From: Alphaproteobacteria bacterium
GTDB lineage: Bacteria; Pseudomonadota; Alphaproteobacteria; Rhodobacterales; Rhodobacteraceae
Direction of reading: 5' to 3'
Assembly: GCA_030425925.1 (NCBI GenBank)
Contig: JAUHZO010000014.1
Location: 58,185 to 122,184 of the forward strand
Length of the DNA: 64,000 bases
This document shows positions 1 to 9,274 of this stretch, piece by piece; positions within the stretch are counted from its first letter, which is position 1; every line of letters starts with the position of its first letter. Below the pieces are notes generated by a model that saw only the letters and a list, made by a program, of their open reading frames with translations, made no database searches and was not told the DNA's origin. The translations under genes and the position numbers were made by a program.

Positions 1-105
1 CTGCAGGACAGCGCCTGGCGCGCGGGCATGGCCGCGGGCATCCGCGACGGCATCGCCCAGTGGCAGATCGAGGACGCGGCGCTGGCACGTCTGCGGCGGC
101 AATAG
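1..105 (+). CDS. C-terminal end of a probable N-acetylmuramoyl-L-alanine amidase (partial)
   Basis: The first 34 codons form an open frame ending at a TAG stop, with a tail rich in Ala, Arg and Ile (AAGIRDGIAQW is part of it). The gene begins before the window. A tail of this kind, placed just ahead of a class A penicillin-binding protein gene, is typical of the periplasmic zinc amidase (Amidase_3) that precedes mrcA in Rhodobacterales. The family call rests mainly on context, since no catalytic residue is in view. Confidence 0.5.
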   Translation: MQDSAWRAGMAAGIRDGIAQWQIEDAALARLRRQ

Positions 106-136
106 GCAAGCCGCCGCGCGGCAACACCGATGTGTT

Positions 137-165
137 TTGACCCCCTGCCAAGAAAGCGATAAAGC
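137..165 (+). promoter_or_regulatory. possible sigma70-type promoter of mrcA
   Basis: A TTGACC hexamer is followed after 17 bases by TAAAGC, in the 86-base gap between the upstream stop and the GTG of mrcA. The same stretch also holds a 7-bp inverted repeat (CCCCTGC and GCAGGGG). The -10 match is weak, so this is a candidate only. Confidence 0.3.
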
Positions 166-191
166 AGGGGAAAGACCTTGGGGGTACAGGC

Positions 192-2726
192 GTGATCCGC
201 TTCATCTTTTCCTTCTTCGGCGCGATCTTCAGCGTCATCACCCTGGGCACCATGATGGTGGCGCTGACCATCGGCGCGGTGTTCTGGATGTATGGCCGCG
301 ACCTGCCCAGCCATGACAGCCTTGCGCAATACACGCCCCCCACGATCAGCCGGATCTATTCCACCGAGGGCCGCGTGATCGACGAGTTTGCGCAGGAACG
401 CCGCCTGTTCACCCCCGCAGACGAAATCCCCGACCTGATCAAGCAGGCCTTCATCTCGGCCGAAGACAAGAACTTCTACCAGCACCAGGGCTATGATCTG
501 CGCGGCATCGCGGCGGCGGTGGTGCAGGCGGTGCAGTCGCGCGGGCGCGACGTGCGCGGTGCCTCGACCATCACCCAGCAGGTGATGAAGAACTTCCTGC
601 TGTCCGGCGATCGCCAGGCCGAACGCAAGGTCAAGGAAATCATCCTGGCCGCCCGCGTCGAAGAGGCGCTGTCCAAGGAGAAGATCCTGGAACTGTATCT
701 GAACGAGATCTTCCTGGGTCAGAACTCCTATGGCGTCACCGCGGCAGCACAGGTCTATTTCAACAAGTCGCTGGGCGAACTGGCCCCGCACGAGGCGGCC
801 TTTCTGGCCTCGCTGCCAAAGGCACCTTCGGATTATCACCCGGTGCGCCGCAAGGAACGGGTGACCGCGCGGCGCAATTTCGTGCTGAAGGAGATGTACG
901 AGAACGGCTATATCGACCGCGCGACCTACGAGGCCGAGGTGCAAATGCCGTTGCGTTCGGTGCAGAACGGCGATTTCGAGCCCTACAACCGCTCGCTGCC
1001 GCCGCGGGACTATTTCACCGATGAAATCCGCCGCCAGCTGAGCCGCGATTTCGGCGAAGAACAGTTCTTTTCCGGCGGCTATTCGGTGCGCGCGACGCTG
1101 GACGCCGAAATGCAGGTCGAGGCCGCGCATGCGCTGCAGCGCGCGCTGGAGCAGTATGACCGCGGACTGGGCCGCTGGCGCGGCACCGGCAAGTCGATCC
1201 CGGTGGAGACGCTGGGGGACGAAGCCCGCTGGCGCGCGGCGCTGGCCGAGGTCAACGTGGCGCGCGACATCGACCTTGACCACAAGTGGCACGTCGCCGT
1301 GGTGCGCGAGGTGCGCGACAACGAATTGCTGCTCGGGATCGAGGATATCGCCCTGGACGACCCGCGCGGCATGACGCTGCCGCGGTCCGACACCAACTGG
1401 TTTGCCGGCAATCTCTACGAGAATTTCGACGAAGGCGACGTGATCCATGTCCGCACCCGCACCGAAGGCGGACAGTTCGTGCGCTGGTCGCTCAGGCAGG
1501 TGCCCGAGGTGCAGGGCGGGTTCATGGCGATGGACGTCAACACCGGCCGCGTGCTGGCGATGCAGGGCGGGTTCTCCTACCAGCATTCGGTGTTCAACCG
1601 CGCCACCCAGGCGATGCGCCAGCCCGGCTCCAGCTTCAAGCCCTTTGTCTATGCCGCCGCGCTCGACAGCGGCTATACCCCAGCTGACATCGTCGTCGAC
1701 GCGCCGATCGAGATCGACACACCGCAAGGCATCTGGCGGCCCAAGAACGCGTCGAACCGCTTTTACGGCCCGTCGCCCCTGCGTACAGGCATCGAACAGT
1801 CGCGCAACCTGATGACGATCCGCCTGGCGCAGGAAGTGGGCATCGACGTGGTGGCCAGCTATGCCGAGAAGTTCGGCGTGTACGAGAATATGGGCCGCAA
1901 CCTGGCCAACTCGCTGGGTGCGGACGAGACGACGCTGTACAAGATGGTGGCCGCCTACGCGATGTTCGCCAATGGCGGCGAACGGGTGCAACCCACGCTG
2001 ATCGACCGGGTGCAGGACCGCTATGGCAACACCATCTACAGCCATGACGCGGCCGAGGGGAACAAGCGCGTCTGCGTGGATTGCGACGATCCGTCGATCC
2101 GCGCCGGCTGGAGCCCGCGCATCGTCAACGACCGCGAGCGCGTGATGAACCCGGTCACCGCCTACCAGCTGACTTCGATGATGCGCGGCGTGGTGGAGCG
2201 CGGCACGGCCAAGAAGACCGTGACGCTGAACGTGCCCACCGCGGGCAAGACCGGCACCACCAACGACGCCAAGGATGTCTGGTTCGTGGGCTTCACCCCG
2301 AACATCGTGGCGGGCTGCTATATCGGCTTTGACACCCCGCGCTCGCTGGGGCGCAGCGCCTCGGGCGGCGGGTTCTGCGGGCCGGTGTTCAACAGCTTCA
2401 TGCAGAAGGCGGTGGCAAAATACGGCGCGGGAGAGTTCGACGTGCCGCCGGGCTGTACCTTCATCAATATCGACCGCTTCTCCGGCGCGCGCCTGGGCAG
2501 CGGCGCCAGCGGGCCGAATGTCGTATCCGAATGCTTCCGCGAAGAGGATCTGGACGTGATCGTCTTTGGCAACACGCTGACCGGCGGCTTCTCGGTCACC
2601 GGCAATTTCGACCGCATCGGGGCCGAGACGACGCGCGCCCGCGAGGTCACCACCTCCACCGGCAAGAAGGCGGTGGTGGGCCCCAAGGCGGGGTTCGGCA
2701 CGCTGTCGTCGGGCGGGCTTTACTGA
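192..2726 (+). CDS. mrcA: Penicillin-binding protein 1A, bifunctional glycosyltransferase/transpeptidase
   Basis: This class A penicillin-binding protein (844 residues) polymerises lipid II into glycan strands and cross-links them in the periplasm. An N-terminal membrane anchor covers about residues 1-30. The glycosyltransferase domain shows EDKNFY near residue 91 and STITQQ near 126. An OB-like insertion follows around 310-420. The transpeptidase domain has the SxxK motif (Ser480-Lys483), an SRN triad and KTG at 686-688. All catalytic motifs are intact and the length is normal for proteobacterial PBP1A. The start is GTG. The gene follows a probable amidase fragment and overlaps the end of the convergent kinase gene by a few bases. 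Confidence 0.95.
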   Translation: MIRFIFSFFGAIFSVITLGTMMVALTIGAVFWMYGRDLPSHDSLAQYTPPTISRIYSTEGRVIDEFAQERRLFTPADEIPDLIKQAFISAEDKNFYQHQGYDLRGIAAAVVQAVQSRGRDVRGASTITQQVMKNFLLSGDRQAERKVKEIILAARVEEALSKEKILELYLNEIFLGQNSYGVTAAAQVYFNKSLGELAPHEAAFLASLPKAPSDYHPVRRKERVTARRNFVLKEMYENGYIDRATYEAEVQMPLRSVQNGDFEPYNRSLPPRDYFTDEIRRQLSRDFGEEQFFSGGYSVRATLDAEMQVEAAHALQRALEQYDRGLGRWRGTGKSIPVETLGDEARWRAALAEVNVARDIDLDHKWHVAVVREVRDNELLLGIEDIALDDPRGMTLPRSDTNWFAGNLYENFDEGDVIHVRTRTEGGQFVRWSLRQVPEVQGGFMAMDVNTGRVLAMQGGFSYQHSVFNRATQAMRQPGSSFKPFVYAAALDSGYTPADIVVDAPIEIDTPQGIWRPKNASNRFYGPSPLRTGIEQSRNLMTIRLAQEVGIDVVASYAEKFGVYENMGRNLANSLGADETTLYKMVAAYAMFANGGERVQPTLIDRVQDRYGNTIYSHDAAEGNKRVCVDCDDPSIRAGWSPRIVNDRERVMNPVTAYQLTSMMRGVVERGTAKKTVTLNVPTAGKTGTTNDAKDVWFVGFTPNIVAGCYIGFDTPRSLGRSASGGGFCGPVFNSFMQKAVAKYGAGEFDVPPGCTFINIDRFSGARLGSGASGPNVVSECFREEDLDVIVFGNTLTGGFSVTGNFDRIGAETTRAREVTTSTGKKAVVGPKAGFGTLSSGGLY

Positions 2727-3550
2727 CCGGCGATCTGGTCCGAAACCTGCAGCAGCGCGGCCAGCAGGGCCGCGTCTGGATCGTCCCGCACCGTCTTTCC
2801 GGCGCGCCAGGCGATGGACAGGCCGCATTTCGCGACACCCCAAAGCGCCATGTCCTTGGGCGGAAGGCCCATGGCGGCGGCAAACAGCTGCACCCGCCGC
2901 CGGATCACCTCGGGCCGGCCAATCTCGGGCGCGCAGCCCTTGGGGTTGCGCAGGGCGTTGGCCAGCTCGAATCCCGACGGACCGCGCACGCCCTTCGCGT
3001 CGATGGCGATCCCGCCGACCACGTTGTCGTGATGCAGATCGCCATGCAGGGCCACCTCGGGCAGGCCGCGCCGCAGCAACTCTCTCGCCGCTTCTGCGGC
3101 CCGTTGCAGGTTGTGGCACAGCTCCGCCGGGCAATCGGGCGCGCAGCGCAGGGCGAACAGCGCGCCGAACCAGTCCGCGACCCGCGCCAGCGGCAGGTCC
3201 TCGGGCACCGGACAGGCATGCAGGCGCTGCGCCAGCGCGGCAAGGGCGTCGTCTGCCGCCTCCAGCTGTCCGGCGCGCGCCAGATCGCCCAGAAGCGGCC
3301 CGTCGAGCCGCTCCATCAACACCCAGTCGGGGGCCGACGCGTGGATCCTGACCACGGCCCCGCTGCCGGCCCAGGCCCGCATCAGCGCGACGCCCCCCGC
3401 CTCGTTGCCGGAATGGCCGTGGTGATACAGCTTCAGCACGGCGGGGCCCGCGGGTGTCCTCACGTCATGGACACCCGCAATCGCCGTCGTTGCGATCACC
3501 CGCACGGGCCGCGCGTCACAGGCCGCCAGCGCTGCCTCCAATCGGTCCAT
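2720..3550 (-). CDS. Aminoglycoside/hydroxyurea-type phosphotransferase family protein
   Basis: This 276-residue protein carries HGDLHHDN near residue 170, the Brenner-type catalytic loop of the aminoglycoside phosphotransferase/choline kinase fold, and an N-terminal VLKLY strand that would hold the ATP-binding lysine. It most resembles the APH(6)/hydroxyurea kinase group. The substrate cannot be read from the sequence, and many members are housekeeping small-molecule kinases rather than resistance enzymes. I chose the internal Met (MDRLEAAL) as start because the frame upstream of it does not look like the family. The gene converges on mrcA with overlapping stop regions. Confidence 0.7.
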   Translation of the reverse strand: MDRLEAALAACDARPVRVIATTAIAGVHDVRTPAGPAVLKLYHHGHSGNEAGGVALMRAWAGSGAVVRIHASAPDWVLMERLDGPLLGDLARAGQLEAADDALAALAQRLHACPVPEDLPLARVADWFGALFALRCAPDCPAELCHNLQRAAEAARELLRRGLPEVALHGDLHHDNVVGGIAIDAKGVRGPSGFELANALRNPKGCAPEIGRPEVIRRRVQLFAAAMGLPPKDMALWGVAKCGLSIAWRAGKTVRDDPDAALLAALLQVSDQIAGQ

Positions 3551-3624
3551 GCCATCTCTCGTCTTGCCCCAAACCCGCGCGCAAGCTATCACGCAGGGCC
3601 TAGGATCACGAGACAGGAAGACCC

Positions 3625-4746
3625 ATGCGCGCCGAAGCCCAGAACAACGTGGACAAGATCGAGAAGTCGCTCGACCTCTTGAAACAGCGCCTGGGCTGGG
3701 ACACCGCGCAGCACCGGCTGGAAGAGTTCAATGCCCGCGTCGAGGACCCGAACCTCTGGGACGATCCCGCCGCCGCGCAGAAACTGATGCGCGAACGCCA
3801 AGCGCTGGTGGATGCGATGGAGACCTACCAGTCGCTCAGCCAGGACCTGTCGGACCAGGTCGAACTGATCGAACTGGGCGAGATGGAAGAAGACGATGAG
3901 GTCGTGGCCGAGGCCGAGGCGGCGCTCAGGGCGCTGGTGGAGCGCGCCGCCAAGAAAGAGCTGGAGGCCCTGCTGGATGGCGAGACCGACGGCAATGACA
4001 GCTTTCTGGAAATCAAGGCCGGTGCCGGCGGCACCGAGGCTTGCGACTGGGCGCAGATGCTGGCGCGCATGTACGTCCGCTGGGCGGAAAAGCGCGGCTT
4101 CGAGGTGGAACTGCAGGAAGAACAGGCCGGGGCCGAGGCGGGGATCAAGTCCGCCACCTACCAGATCAAGGGCAAGAACGCCTATGGCTGGCTGAAATCG
4201 GAATCCGGCACGCACCGGCTGGTCCGCATCTCGCCCTTCGGCAAGGGCACGCGCGAGACCTCCTTTGCCGCCGTGGGGGCCTATCCGGTGATCGACGACA
4301 ATATCGAGATCGAGGTGAACCCGTCGGAAATCCGCATCGACACCTTCCGGTCCTCGGGCGCGGGCGGTCAGCACGTGAACACCACGGACTCGGCGGTGCG
4401 GATCACCCACATGCCCACCGGCATCGTGGTGACGAGTTCCGAGAAATCCCAGCACCAGAACCGCGACATCGCCATGAAGGCGCTGAAATCGCGGCTGTAC
4501 CAGATGGAGTTGGACAAGCGGTCTGCCATCGTGAACGAACTGCACGAGGCCAAGGGCGACGCGGGCTGGGGCAACCAGATCCGGTCTTACGTGCTGCAGC
4601 CTTACCAGATGGTCAAGGACCTGCGCACCCAGTACGAAACCGCCGACACGTCCGGCGTGCTGGACGGCGATCTGGACGGGTTCATGGAAGCGACGCTGGC
4701 ACTGCAGGTTGCCGGAAAAAGTCGCGCCGAGGCGGGCGCGGAATAA
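3625..4746 (+). CDS. prfB: Peptide chain release factor 2
   Basis: RF2 recognises UGA and UAA stop codons and triggers release of the finished peptide. The 373-residue protein has the N-terminal coiled helical domain, the SPF anticodon-mimic tripeptide (in RISPFGKGT) and the universal GGQ motif at residues 247-249. The frame is continuous from ATG to TAA, so the programmed +1 frameshift that controls RF2 in Escherichia coli is absent here. An AGGAAG ribosome site stands about 7 bases before the ATG. The gene lies between a divergent kinase gene and a convergent tautomerase gene. Confidence 0.97.
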   Translation: MRAEAQNNVDKIEKSLDLLKQRLGWDTAQHRLEEFNARVEDPNLWDDPAAAQKLMRERQALVDAMETYQSLSQDLSDQVELIELGEMEEDDEVVAEAEAALRALVERAAKKELEALLDGETDGNDSFLEIKAGAGGTEACDWAQMLARMYVRWAEKRGFEVELQEEQAGAEAGIKSATYQIKGKNAYGWLKSESGTHRLVRISPFGKGTRETSFAAVGAYPVIDDNIEIEVNPSEIRIDTFRSSGAGGQHVNTTDSAVRITHMPTGIVVTSSEKSQHQNRDIAMKALKSRLYQMELDKRSAIVNELHEAKGDAGWGNQIRSYVLQPYQMVKDLRTQYETADTSGVLDGDLDGFMEATLALQVAGKSRAEAGAE

Positions 4747-4772
4747 AGGCGCGCACCCCGGCGCGACCCGCG

Positions 4773-4985
4773 CTACTCCGCAGCCGCCTTGACGCCCGCG
4801 GGGTCCATGATCACGCCGCCGATGGCGAAATGGCCCGAGGGGATCACCTTGGTGCGCACCCATGTCTTGTCGCGCATGGCCTCGCCCTCGACCGCGACCA
4901 TGGCCTCGGTCACCTTTTCGATCATCTCGCGCTTCTGCGCCTCGGTGAACACACCGTCGAGCAGTTCGATTTCAACTAGCGGCAT
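4773..4985 (-). CDS. 4-oxalocrotonate tautomerase-like small enzyme
   Basis: This 70-residue protein starts Met-Pro, exposing the N-terminal proline that is the catalytic base in the 4-oxalocrotonate tautomerase family. The spacing VEIELLDGVFTEAQK fits the beta-alpha fold. Such enzymes move protons in keto-enol substrates and act as oligomers in the cytoplasm. The true substrate is unknown. A ribosome site (AAGGAGA) precedes the ATG. The gene is transcribed away from an HxlR regulator, which is the likely controller. Confidence 0.8.
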   Translation of the reverse strand: MPLVEIELLDGVFTEAQKREMIEKVTEAMVAVEGEAMRDKTWVRTKVIPSGHFAIGGVIMDPAGVKAAAE

Positions 4986-5079
4986 GGCGGTCTCCTTTTA
5001 GTTTGCCGGTTCGGATGGCGTGTCTCCAGCCTGCCGCCATATCCCCTGTGCCGCCACTCCTGCCAGAGAAGCGAAAGCG

Positions 5080-5094
5080 CTACATCTTCTGTAG
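5080..5094. promoter_or_regulatory. inverted repeat, candidate HxlR operator
   Basis: CTACA and TGTAG are perfect inverted halves separated by five bases, and partial symmetry continues one or two bases outward. The dyad sits between the divergent tautomerase and HxlR genes, 64 bases before the HxlR start. HxlR-family proteins bind short dyads in such shared promoters, so this is a reasonable operator; the assignment is inferred. Confidence 0.45.
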
Positions 5095-5157
5095 TGGACC
5101 CGTTCGGGGGCCATGCGGCACGATGGTGGCCACATGCCCGGCCCGAAGGAGGACCTG

Positions 5158-5856
5158 ATGGACACGGACGGATACGCGCGCTTCTGCCCCACCGCGATGG
5201 CATGCTCGATCCTCGAGCCGCGCTGGACCATGCTGATCCTGTGCGAACTCTGGAGCGGTGCCGCCCGCTTCAACGAGATCCATGGCGGTCTGCCGGGCAT
5301 GTCGCCCAGCCTGCTGTCGCGACGGCTGAAGGAGATGGCGGCAATCGGGCTGATCGAAAAGCACGACACGCAAGGTGGCCATGCGCTGTATTGCAGTACG
5401 CCCATGGCGGACGAGTTGGAGCCGCTGGTGCGCGGTCTGGGGGCCTGGGCACATCGCAACATCGACCCCGAGATCGGCCTGGCCAGGCTCGACGACAAGG
5501 TTCTGATGTGGAACATCCGGCGCAAGATCGACGTCTCGGCGCTGCCCCGGCGGCGCGCCGTGGTGCAGTTCATCCTGCGCGAAGACGGGCAGGAGGACCG
5601 CAATTACTGGCTGCTGATCCGGCCCAATGCGGAAACCGACCTCTGCATGGTGGACCCGCGCCACGATGTCGACCTGTTCATCACCGCCGAGCTGCGCGCA
5701 CTGACCCGGGCCTGGGTCGGGCATTCGACCTTTGCAGCAGAGATCGACGCCGGACGGATCGCGCTGATCGGGGATTCGGCGATGGCCGCCAGTCTCGGGC
5801 GCTGGATGGTGCGCAGTTCCTTTGCCGGGGACAGCTGCAGGCGGGCCGCCGAATAG
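5158..5856 (+). CDS. HxlR-family transcriptional regulator with C-terminal extension
   Basis: The protein (232 residues from the chosen start) has an HxlR-type winged helix in about residues 5-100: a Cys in FCPTAMAC, then EPRWTMLILCELW and a recognition region GMSPSLLSRRLKEM. An extra C-terminal domain of roughly 120 residues follows, as in longer HxlR proteins with a sterol-carrier-like domain. I chose the ATG at 5158 because a strong GAAGGAGGA ribosome site lies just before it; two earlier ATGs lack one. It is divergent from the tautomerase gene and probably regulates both. Confidence 0.85.
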   Translation: MDTDGYARFCPTAMACSILEPRWTMLILCELWSGAARFNEIHGGLPGMSPSLLSRRLKEMAAIGLIEKHDTQGGHALYCSTPMADELEPLVRGLGAWAHRNIDPEIGLARLDDKVLMWNIRRKIDVSALPRRRAVVQFILREDGQEDRNYWLLIRPNAETDLCMVDPRHDVDLFITAELRALTRAWVGHSTFAAEIDAGRIALIGDSAMAASLGRWMVRSSFAGDSCRRAAE

Positions 5857-5960
5857 CCGTCGCAGCGTGTAAAACATGTACCTGACAGGCATGTTGCCCC
5901 GACCGTCCGCTTGGCCTTAACTGGGTCCCGAGAGCGCGCAAAAGCGCCAGGGGAGGACCC

Positions 5961-6755
5961 ATGCCCGATACACCAAAGCCCGGCGTGCCCACGCTGGAAG
6001 ACGTGTCCGTGACCATTCTGGCCGAGGCGCTGCGCCGCGGCTGGCGCGACCTTAAACGCGCACCGGGATTCGCGCTGTTCTTTGCCGGGTTCTACGTGCT
6101 GGCGGGCTGGGGAATGGTCTGGGTCACGCTGGCCACTGGACAAAGCTACTGGCTGGTCTTTGCCGCGGTGGGCTTTCCGCTGGTGGCGCCCTATGCCGCG
6201 GTGGGGTTTTACGACATCAGCCGCCGGATCGCACAGGGCCGCCCGCTGGCCGCGCGCGAGATCCTTGCGGTGGTGCTGCGCGAATCCGGCCGGCAGCTGC
6301 CCTGGGTGGGGGCGATCCACCTGGTGATCTTCCTGTTCTGGTTCTTTCTGGCGCACATGATCTTTGCGCTGTTCCTGGGGTTGTCCACGATGACCAACGT
6401 GTCGTCGTCCTTTGACATCTATCTCACCGCCAACGGGCTGACGATGCTGGCGGTGGGCAGCGCGGTGGGGGCAGTGTTCTCGACCCTGCTGTTCATGATC
6501 ACCGTGCTGTCGCTGCCGATGCTGCTGGACCGCGACATCGACTTTGTCACCGGCATGATCACCTCGTTCACCTATGTGCAAAAGCACCCGGTGGTGATGA
6601 TCGGCTGGGGTGTGTTCATCGCGGCGGTGACGTTCCTGTCGATGCTGCCGGGCTTCTTCGGCCTGCTGATCGCGCTTCCGCTGCTGGGCCACGCGACCTG
6701 GCATCTGTACGACATGCTGGCCTATGGCGTGGCCGGGCCGGGCCGCAAGGCGTGA
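5961..6755 (+). CDS. DUF2189 integral membrane protein
   Basis: This 264-residue inner-membrane protein has a short hydrophilic N terminus and about six hydrophobic segments, including FALFFAGFYVLAGWGMVWV and the last around residues 205-240. The pattern and the phrase VAPYAAVGFYDISRRI match the DUF2189 family, common in Rhodobacterales and of unknown function. It stands alone: HxlR upstream ends about 100 bases before it, and the next gene converges with no spacing. Confidence 0.75.
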   Translation: MPDTPKPGVPTLEDVSVTILAEALRRGWRDLKRAPGFALFFAGFYVLAGWGMVWVTLATGQSYWLVFAAVGFPLVAPYAAVGFYDISRRIAQGRPLAAREILAVVLRESGRQLPWVGAIHLVIFLFWFFLAHMIFALFLGLSTMTNVSSSFDIYLTANGLTMLAVGSAVGAVFSTLLFMITVLSLPMLLDRDIDFVTGMITSFTYVQKHPVVMIGWGVFIAAVTFLSMLPGFFGLLIALPLLGHATWHLYDMLAYGVAGPGRKA

Positions 6756-6968
6756 TCAGGCCTCGCGCCCTTCGGCCTTGAGCCGGGCGTGCAGGGCAGG
6801 GGCGCGCCTGTCGCCCTGTTCCAGCGCAAAGACATAGGCATGGGTCAGGTAGAAACACGCCGCGTCGCGGTCGTTCACGCTGTCGGCGGCCTGCGCGTAA
6901 AGCCCCACCAGCGCCGGGCGGTCGCCGCTGGCATGGGCCGCCAGCAGCATGTCGTCCAGCGCCTTCAT
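6756..6968 (-). CDS. small conserved helical protein downstream of the Rieske oxygenase
   Basis: This 70-residue, mostly helical protein has no motif I recognise. Its ATG overlaps the TGA stop of the Rieske oxygenase gene (ATGA), so the two are translationally coupled and very likely act together. The body (ASGDRPALVGLYAQAAD) resembles a short helical repeat hairpin. A longer frame exists upstream but would run into the oxygenase coding region, so the overlapping ATG is preferred. Confidence 0.6.
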   Translation of the reverse strand: MKALDDMLLAAHASGDRPALVGLYAQAADSVNDRDAACFYLTHAYVFALEQGDRRAPALHARLKAEGREA

Positions 6969-8119
6969 TCCGCCGCCTGCGCGCTGGCGCGGCGGGTCTG
7001 CACCTGGGTCGCCACCCACTCGTGAAAGCAATGCGTCGGGCTGTCCATGGCCGGGCTGAACCGGCCACCGTCAAAGCCCGCCGCGTGGCGGCCGCGTTGC
7101 ATGCCCTCGACGACAAAGATGTCCTCTTCGAACACCGTCTTCCAAAGCTGCGTGTTGCGCTGGCGCAGGCCGCTGTCGGTTTGCGGGGTGGCGTAGTAGA
7201 GATGGATGTTCTCTACCGTGCGCTCCGGCCCTTCGGGGACCAGCACGATGGCAAAGGCATGGTCGCGGTGCACGCCCAGAAGCACGTTGGGATAGATCGC
7301 CAGATACTCGGCGGCGGTGTCCCACTTGTCCGACAGCGCGTCGAAATCGGGGAAGCTTTGCCCGTGCTCGTTGGTGATCTGGCGATAGACCAGCGTGCCC
7401 TGGCCGGAAAACGCGCCGGGCTGTTCGATATTGTAGTGGTCTTCCAGCCGGGAATAGCTGTTCAGTCCGGGATGGACCCAGGGCAGGTGGTAGCTTTCGC
7501 AGTAGTTCTCGACCGCAAGCTTCCAGTTGGTCGCCACTTCCAGCGTGATCCGGCTGTCATCGCCGCCGTGAAAGACCGGCTGCTCGAACTCGGCCCAGCG
7601 GGTGATGACCTCTGCCATGGCCTCTTCGAACGCGGGCGCATCGCCCGAAACGTTGATCCACACCACGTCGCGCCAGACATGGCTGCGTACCTCGATCAGG
7701 CCCAGCGTGGTGCGGTCGATGCTGTCATGGGTGTTGTGGCCGGGACCGCCCACATGCGGGGTCGCCACCAGCGCGCCGTCGGTGCCATAACACCACGAGT
7801 GATAGGGGCAGCGGATGGCGCCTTCGATCTTGCGCGGCGCGTCCACCAGGATCATGCCGCGATGGCGGCAGATGTTCTGGAACACGCGCACGGTGTCGTC
7901 CTTGCCGCGGATCAGCAACAGCGGCAGGCCCATGAAGGTGATGGGCAACGCATCGCCGGGCTGCGGCACGTCCGAGGCCACGGCCAGGCCGGCCCATTGC
8001 CCGAACAGCAGCGCCTCGCGTTCCTCGCGATAGACGTCCGGGTCCACGTAATGGGCGTTGGGCAGGCCATTGGCGCGGTCGACGGGCTGGCGGACGGCGC
8101 TGAGATCGGACAGGGACAT
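6965..8119 (-). CDS. Rieske-type aromatic ring-hydroxylating oxygenase, alpha subunit
   Basis: This 384-residue oxygenase has a Rieske [2Fe-2S] domain (CRHRGM, then CPYHSW about 18 residues on) and a C-terminal catalytic domain with the mononuclear iron motif ENYCESYHLPWVH; a later acidic residue in EEDIFVVEG may be the third ligand. It would insert oxygen into an aromatic ring or a quaternary amine, taking electrons from a separate reductase that is not in this window. AGAAGGA precedes the ATG. The gene lies downstream of a same-strand HTH regulator and is coupled to a 70-residue protein. The substrate is unknown; choline, betaine or carnitine-type substrates and aryl acids are all possible. 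Confidence 0.9.
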   Translation of the reverse strand: MSLSDLSAVRQPVDRANGLPNAHYVDPDVYREEREALLFGQWAGLAVASDVPQPGDALPITFMGLPLLLIRGKDDTVRVFQNICRHRGMILVDAPRKIEGAIRCPYHSWCYGTDGALVATPHVGGPGHNTHDSIDRTTLGLIEVRSHVWRDVVWINVSGDAPAFEEAMAEVITRWAEFEQPVFHGGDDSRITLEVATNWKLAVENYCESYHLPWVHPGLNSYSRLEDHYNIEQPGAFSGQGTLVYRQITNEHGQSFPDFDALSDKWDTAAEYLAIYPNVLLGVHRDHAFAIVLVPEGPERTVENIHLYYATPQTDSGLRQRNTQLWKTVFEEDIFVVEGMQRGRHAAGFDGGRFSPAMDSPTHCFHEWVATQVQTRRASAQAAE

Positions 8120-8226
8120 CGGCGGTTTCCTTCTGACGGGGACTGACCAGCCCTTATGCCGCGCGCGCGCCGCCGTCCTGCCAGAACGCGACCGCCACTG
8201 CGCCGGGAGCGACCGCCGCGCCGGGC

Positions 8227-9048
8227 TCAGGCAAAGGGTTCGTCCACCTTCAGAAGGTTGCGGTGGTAGGGCGACAGGTCTTCGCTTCTGCAGAACCCGG
8301 TGGCCCGCGCGGCCTGCAGCACCTTGTGGGTGTCGCGGCCAAGATATTCGTAGATCAACCGCTCCACCCGCCGTCCGGCCACGTTTTCCCGCACCGCGCG
8401 GGTGACATACCCGACCCAGAGATTGTTCTGCAGCGCCGGAACCCGGGCGAGAAAGTTGAACGTGGCCGTCTTGCCGCCCTTGCGGCTGACCACGGCAGCG
8501 ACACCATCGTCCTGCGCCAGCAACGCGCCGCGGAACTCGCGGGTGTCCGGGGTCAGCGGCAGGCCCTGCTGGCGGATCAGCCCGCGCGCCTCGAACCCGC
8601 GCAGAAAGGCGTTGCCGTCCACCCGCTTGACATAGACCAGCCCCTGCACGAACTGCGCATCGTCCAGAAAGCTGCGCCTGAGAAACCGGTAGAAGCCGCT
8701 GGGAAAGTCGTCTTCGGGCAGGTCTTGCGGCGTGCCGCTCATGAAATCGCTGATCGCCGGATTGTCCAGCGATCCGTGGTCGCTGCGCTGGATCTGCTCG
8801 ACCGGCTCCAGCAGGATGCGCGCGTCGACGCCGAAATAGGCGCAGATGCGGTGCAACACATCCGGGCGGGGAAAGCTTTCTCCGGCCAGGTAGCGGTTGT
8901 ACTGCGTGCGGTTGATCCCCAGGTCGCGGCAGAGCGCCGAGATCGAGGCCGCCTGCCGCGACAACTGGCGCAGGTTCGCGCCAAGCATGCTTCTGAGTTC
9001 CGCCGGGCTGGGGCGCCGCGTCGAGAATTTCTTCGAATCCGGGGTCAT
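8227..9048 (-). CDS. XRE-type helix-turn-helix transcriptional regulator
   Basis: The 273-residue protein begins with a helix-turn-helix segment (about residues 20-80) containing ISALCRDLGINRTQYNRYL, followed by a long C-terminal domain of about 190 residues that probably senses a ligand. I chose the ATG that gives MTPDSKKF because the frame upstream of it is low-complexity and unlike the family. It lies 107 bases upstream of the Rieske oxygenase gene on the same strand and is the natural candidate to regulate it. Two CGTCAGG copies occur 60-95 bases upstream of its start. Confidence 0.8.
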   Translation of the reverse strand: MTPDSKKFSTRRPSPAELRSMLGANLRQLSRQAASISALCRDLGINRTQYNRYLAGESFPRPDVLHRICAYFGVDARILLEPVEQIQRSDHGSLDNPAISDFMSGTPQDLPEDDFPSGFYRFLRRSFLDDAQFVQGLVYVKRVDGNAFLRGFEARGLIRQQGLPLTPDTREFRGALLAQDDGVAAVVSRKGGKTATFNFLARVPALQNNLWVGYVTRAVRENVAGRRVERLIYEYLGRDTHKVLQAARATGFCRSEDLSPYHRNLLKVDEPFA

Positions 9049-9274
9049 GTCGTTCGCGCTTCGGTCGGTCAAGGTGGGCGTCGGGAACGGCCAACTGGGA
9101 AGATTGATACTTGTACGCGTCAGGCCTTGTATCTGGTTAACGTCAGGTGTGATGCTTTTCAGCGCCAACCCTGCCGTCTCATGGCACAAAAATCAAGAAC
9201 CCGACGCGGGAAAAACCGTGTCCGATCAACGTTGGATGCGACAATTTAGTGATGTGTCAACCAATGAGCGGATC

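Noticed and set aside
2720..3550. Antibiotic-resistance gene (aminoglycoside phosphotransferase)
   Set aside because: The fold matches, but the gene is in a core chromosomal context with normal base composition, and nothing ties it to a drug.
3625..3760. Programmed +1 frameshift expected in prfB
   Set aside because: The frame is continuous from the ATG; there is no in-frame TGA near codon 25, so RF2 autoregulation by frameshift is absent.
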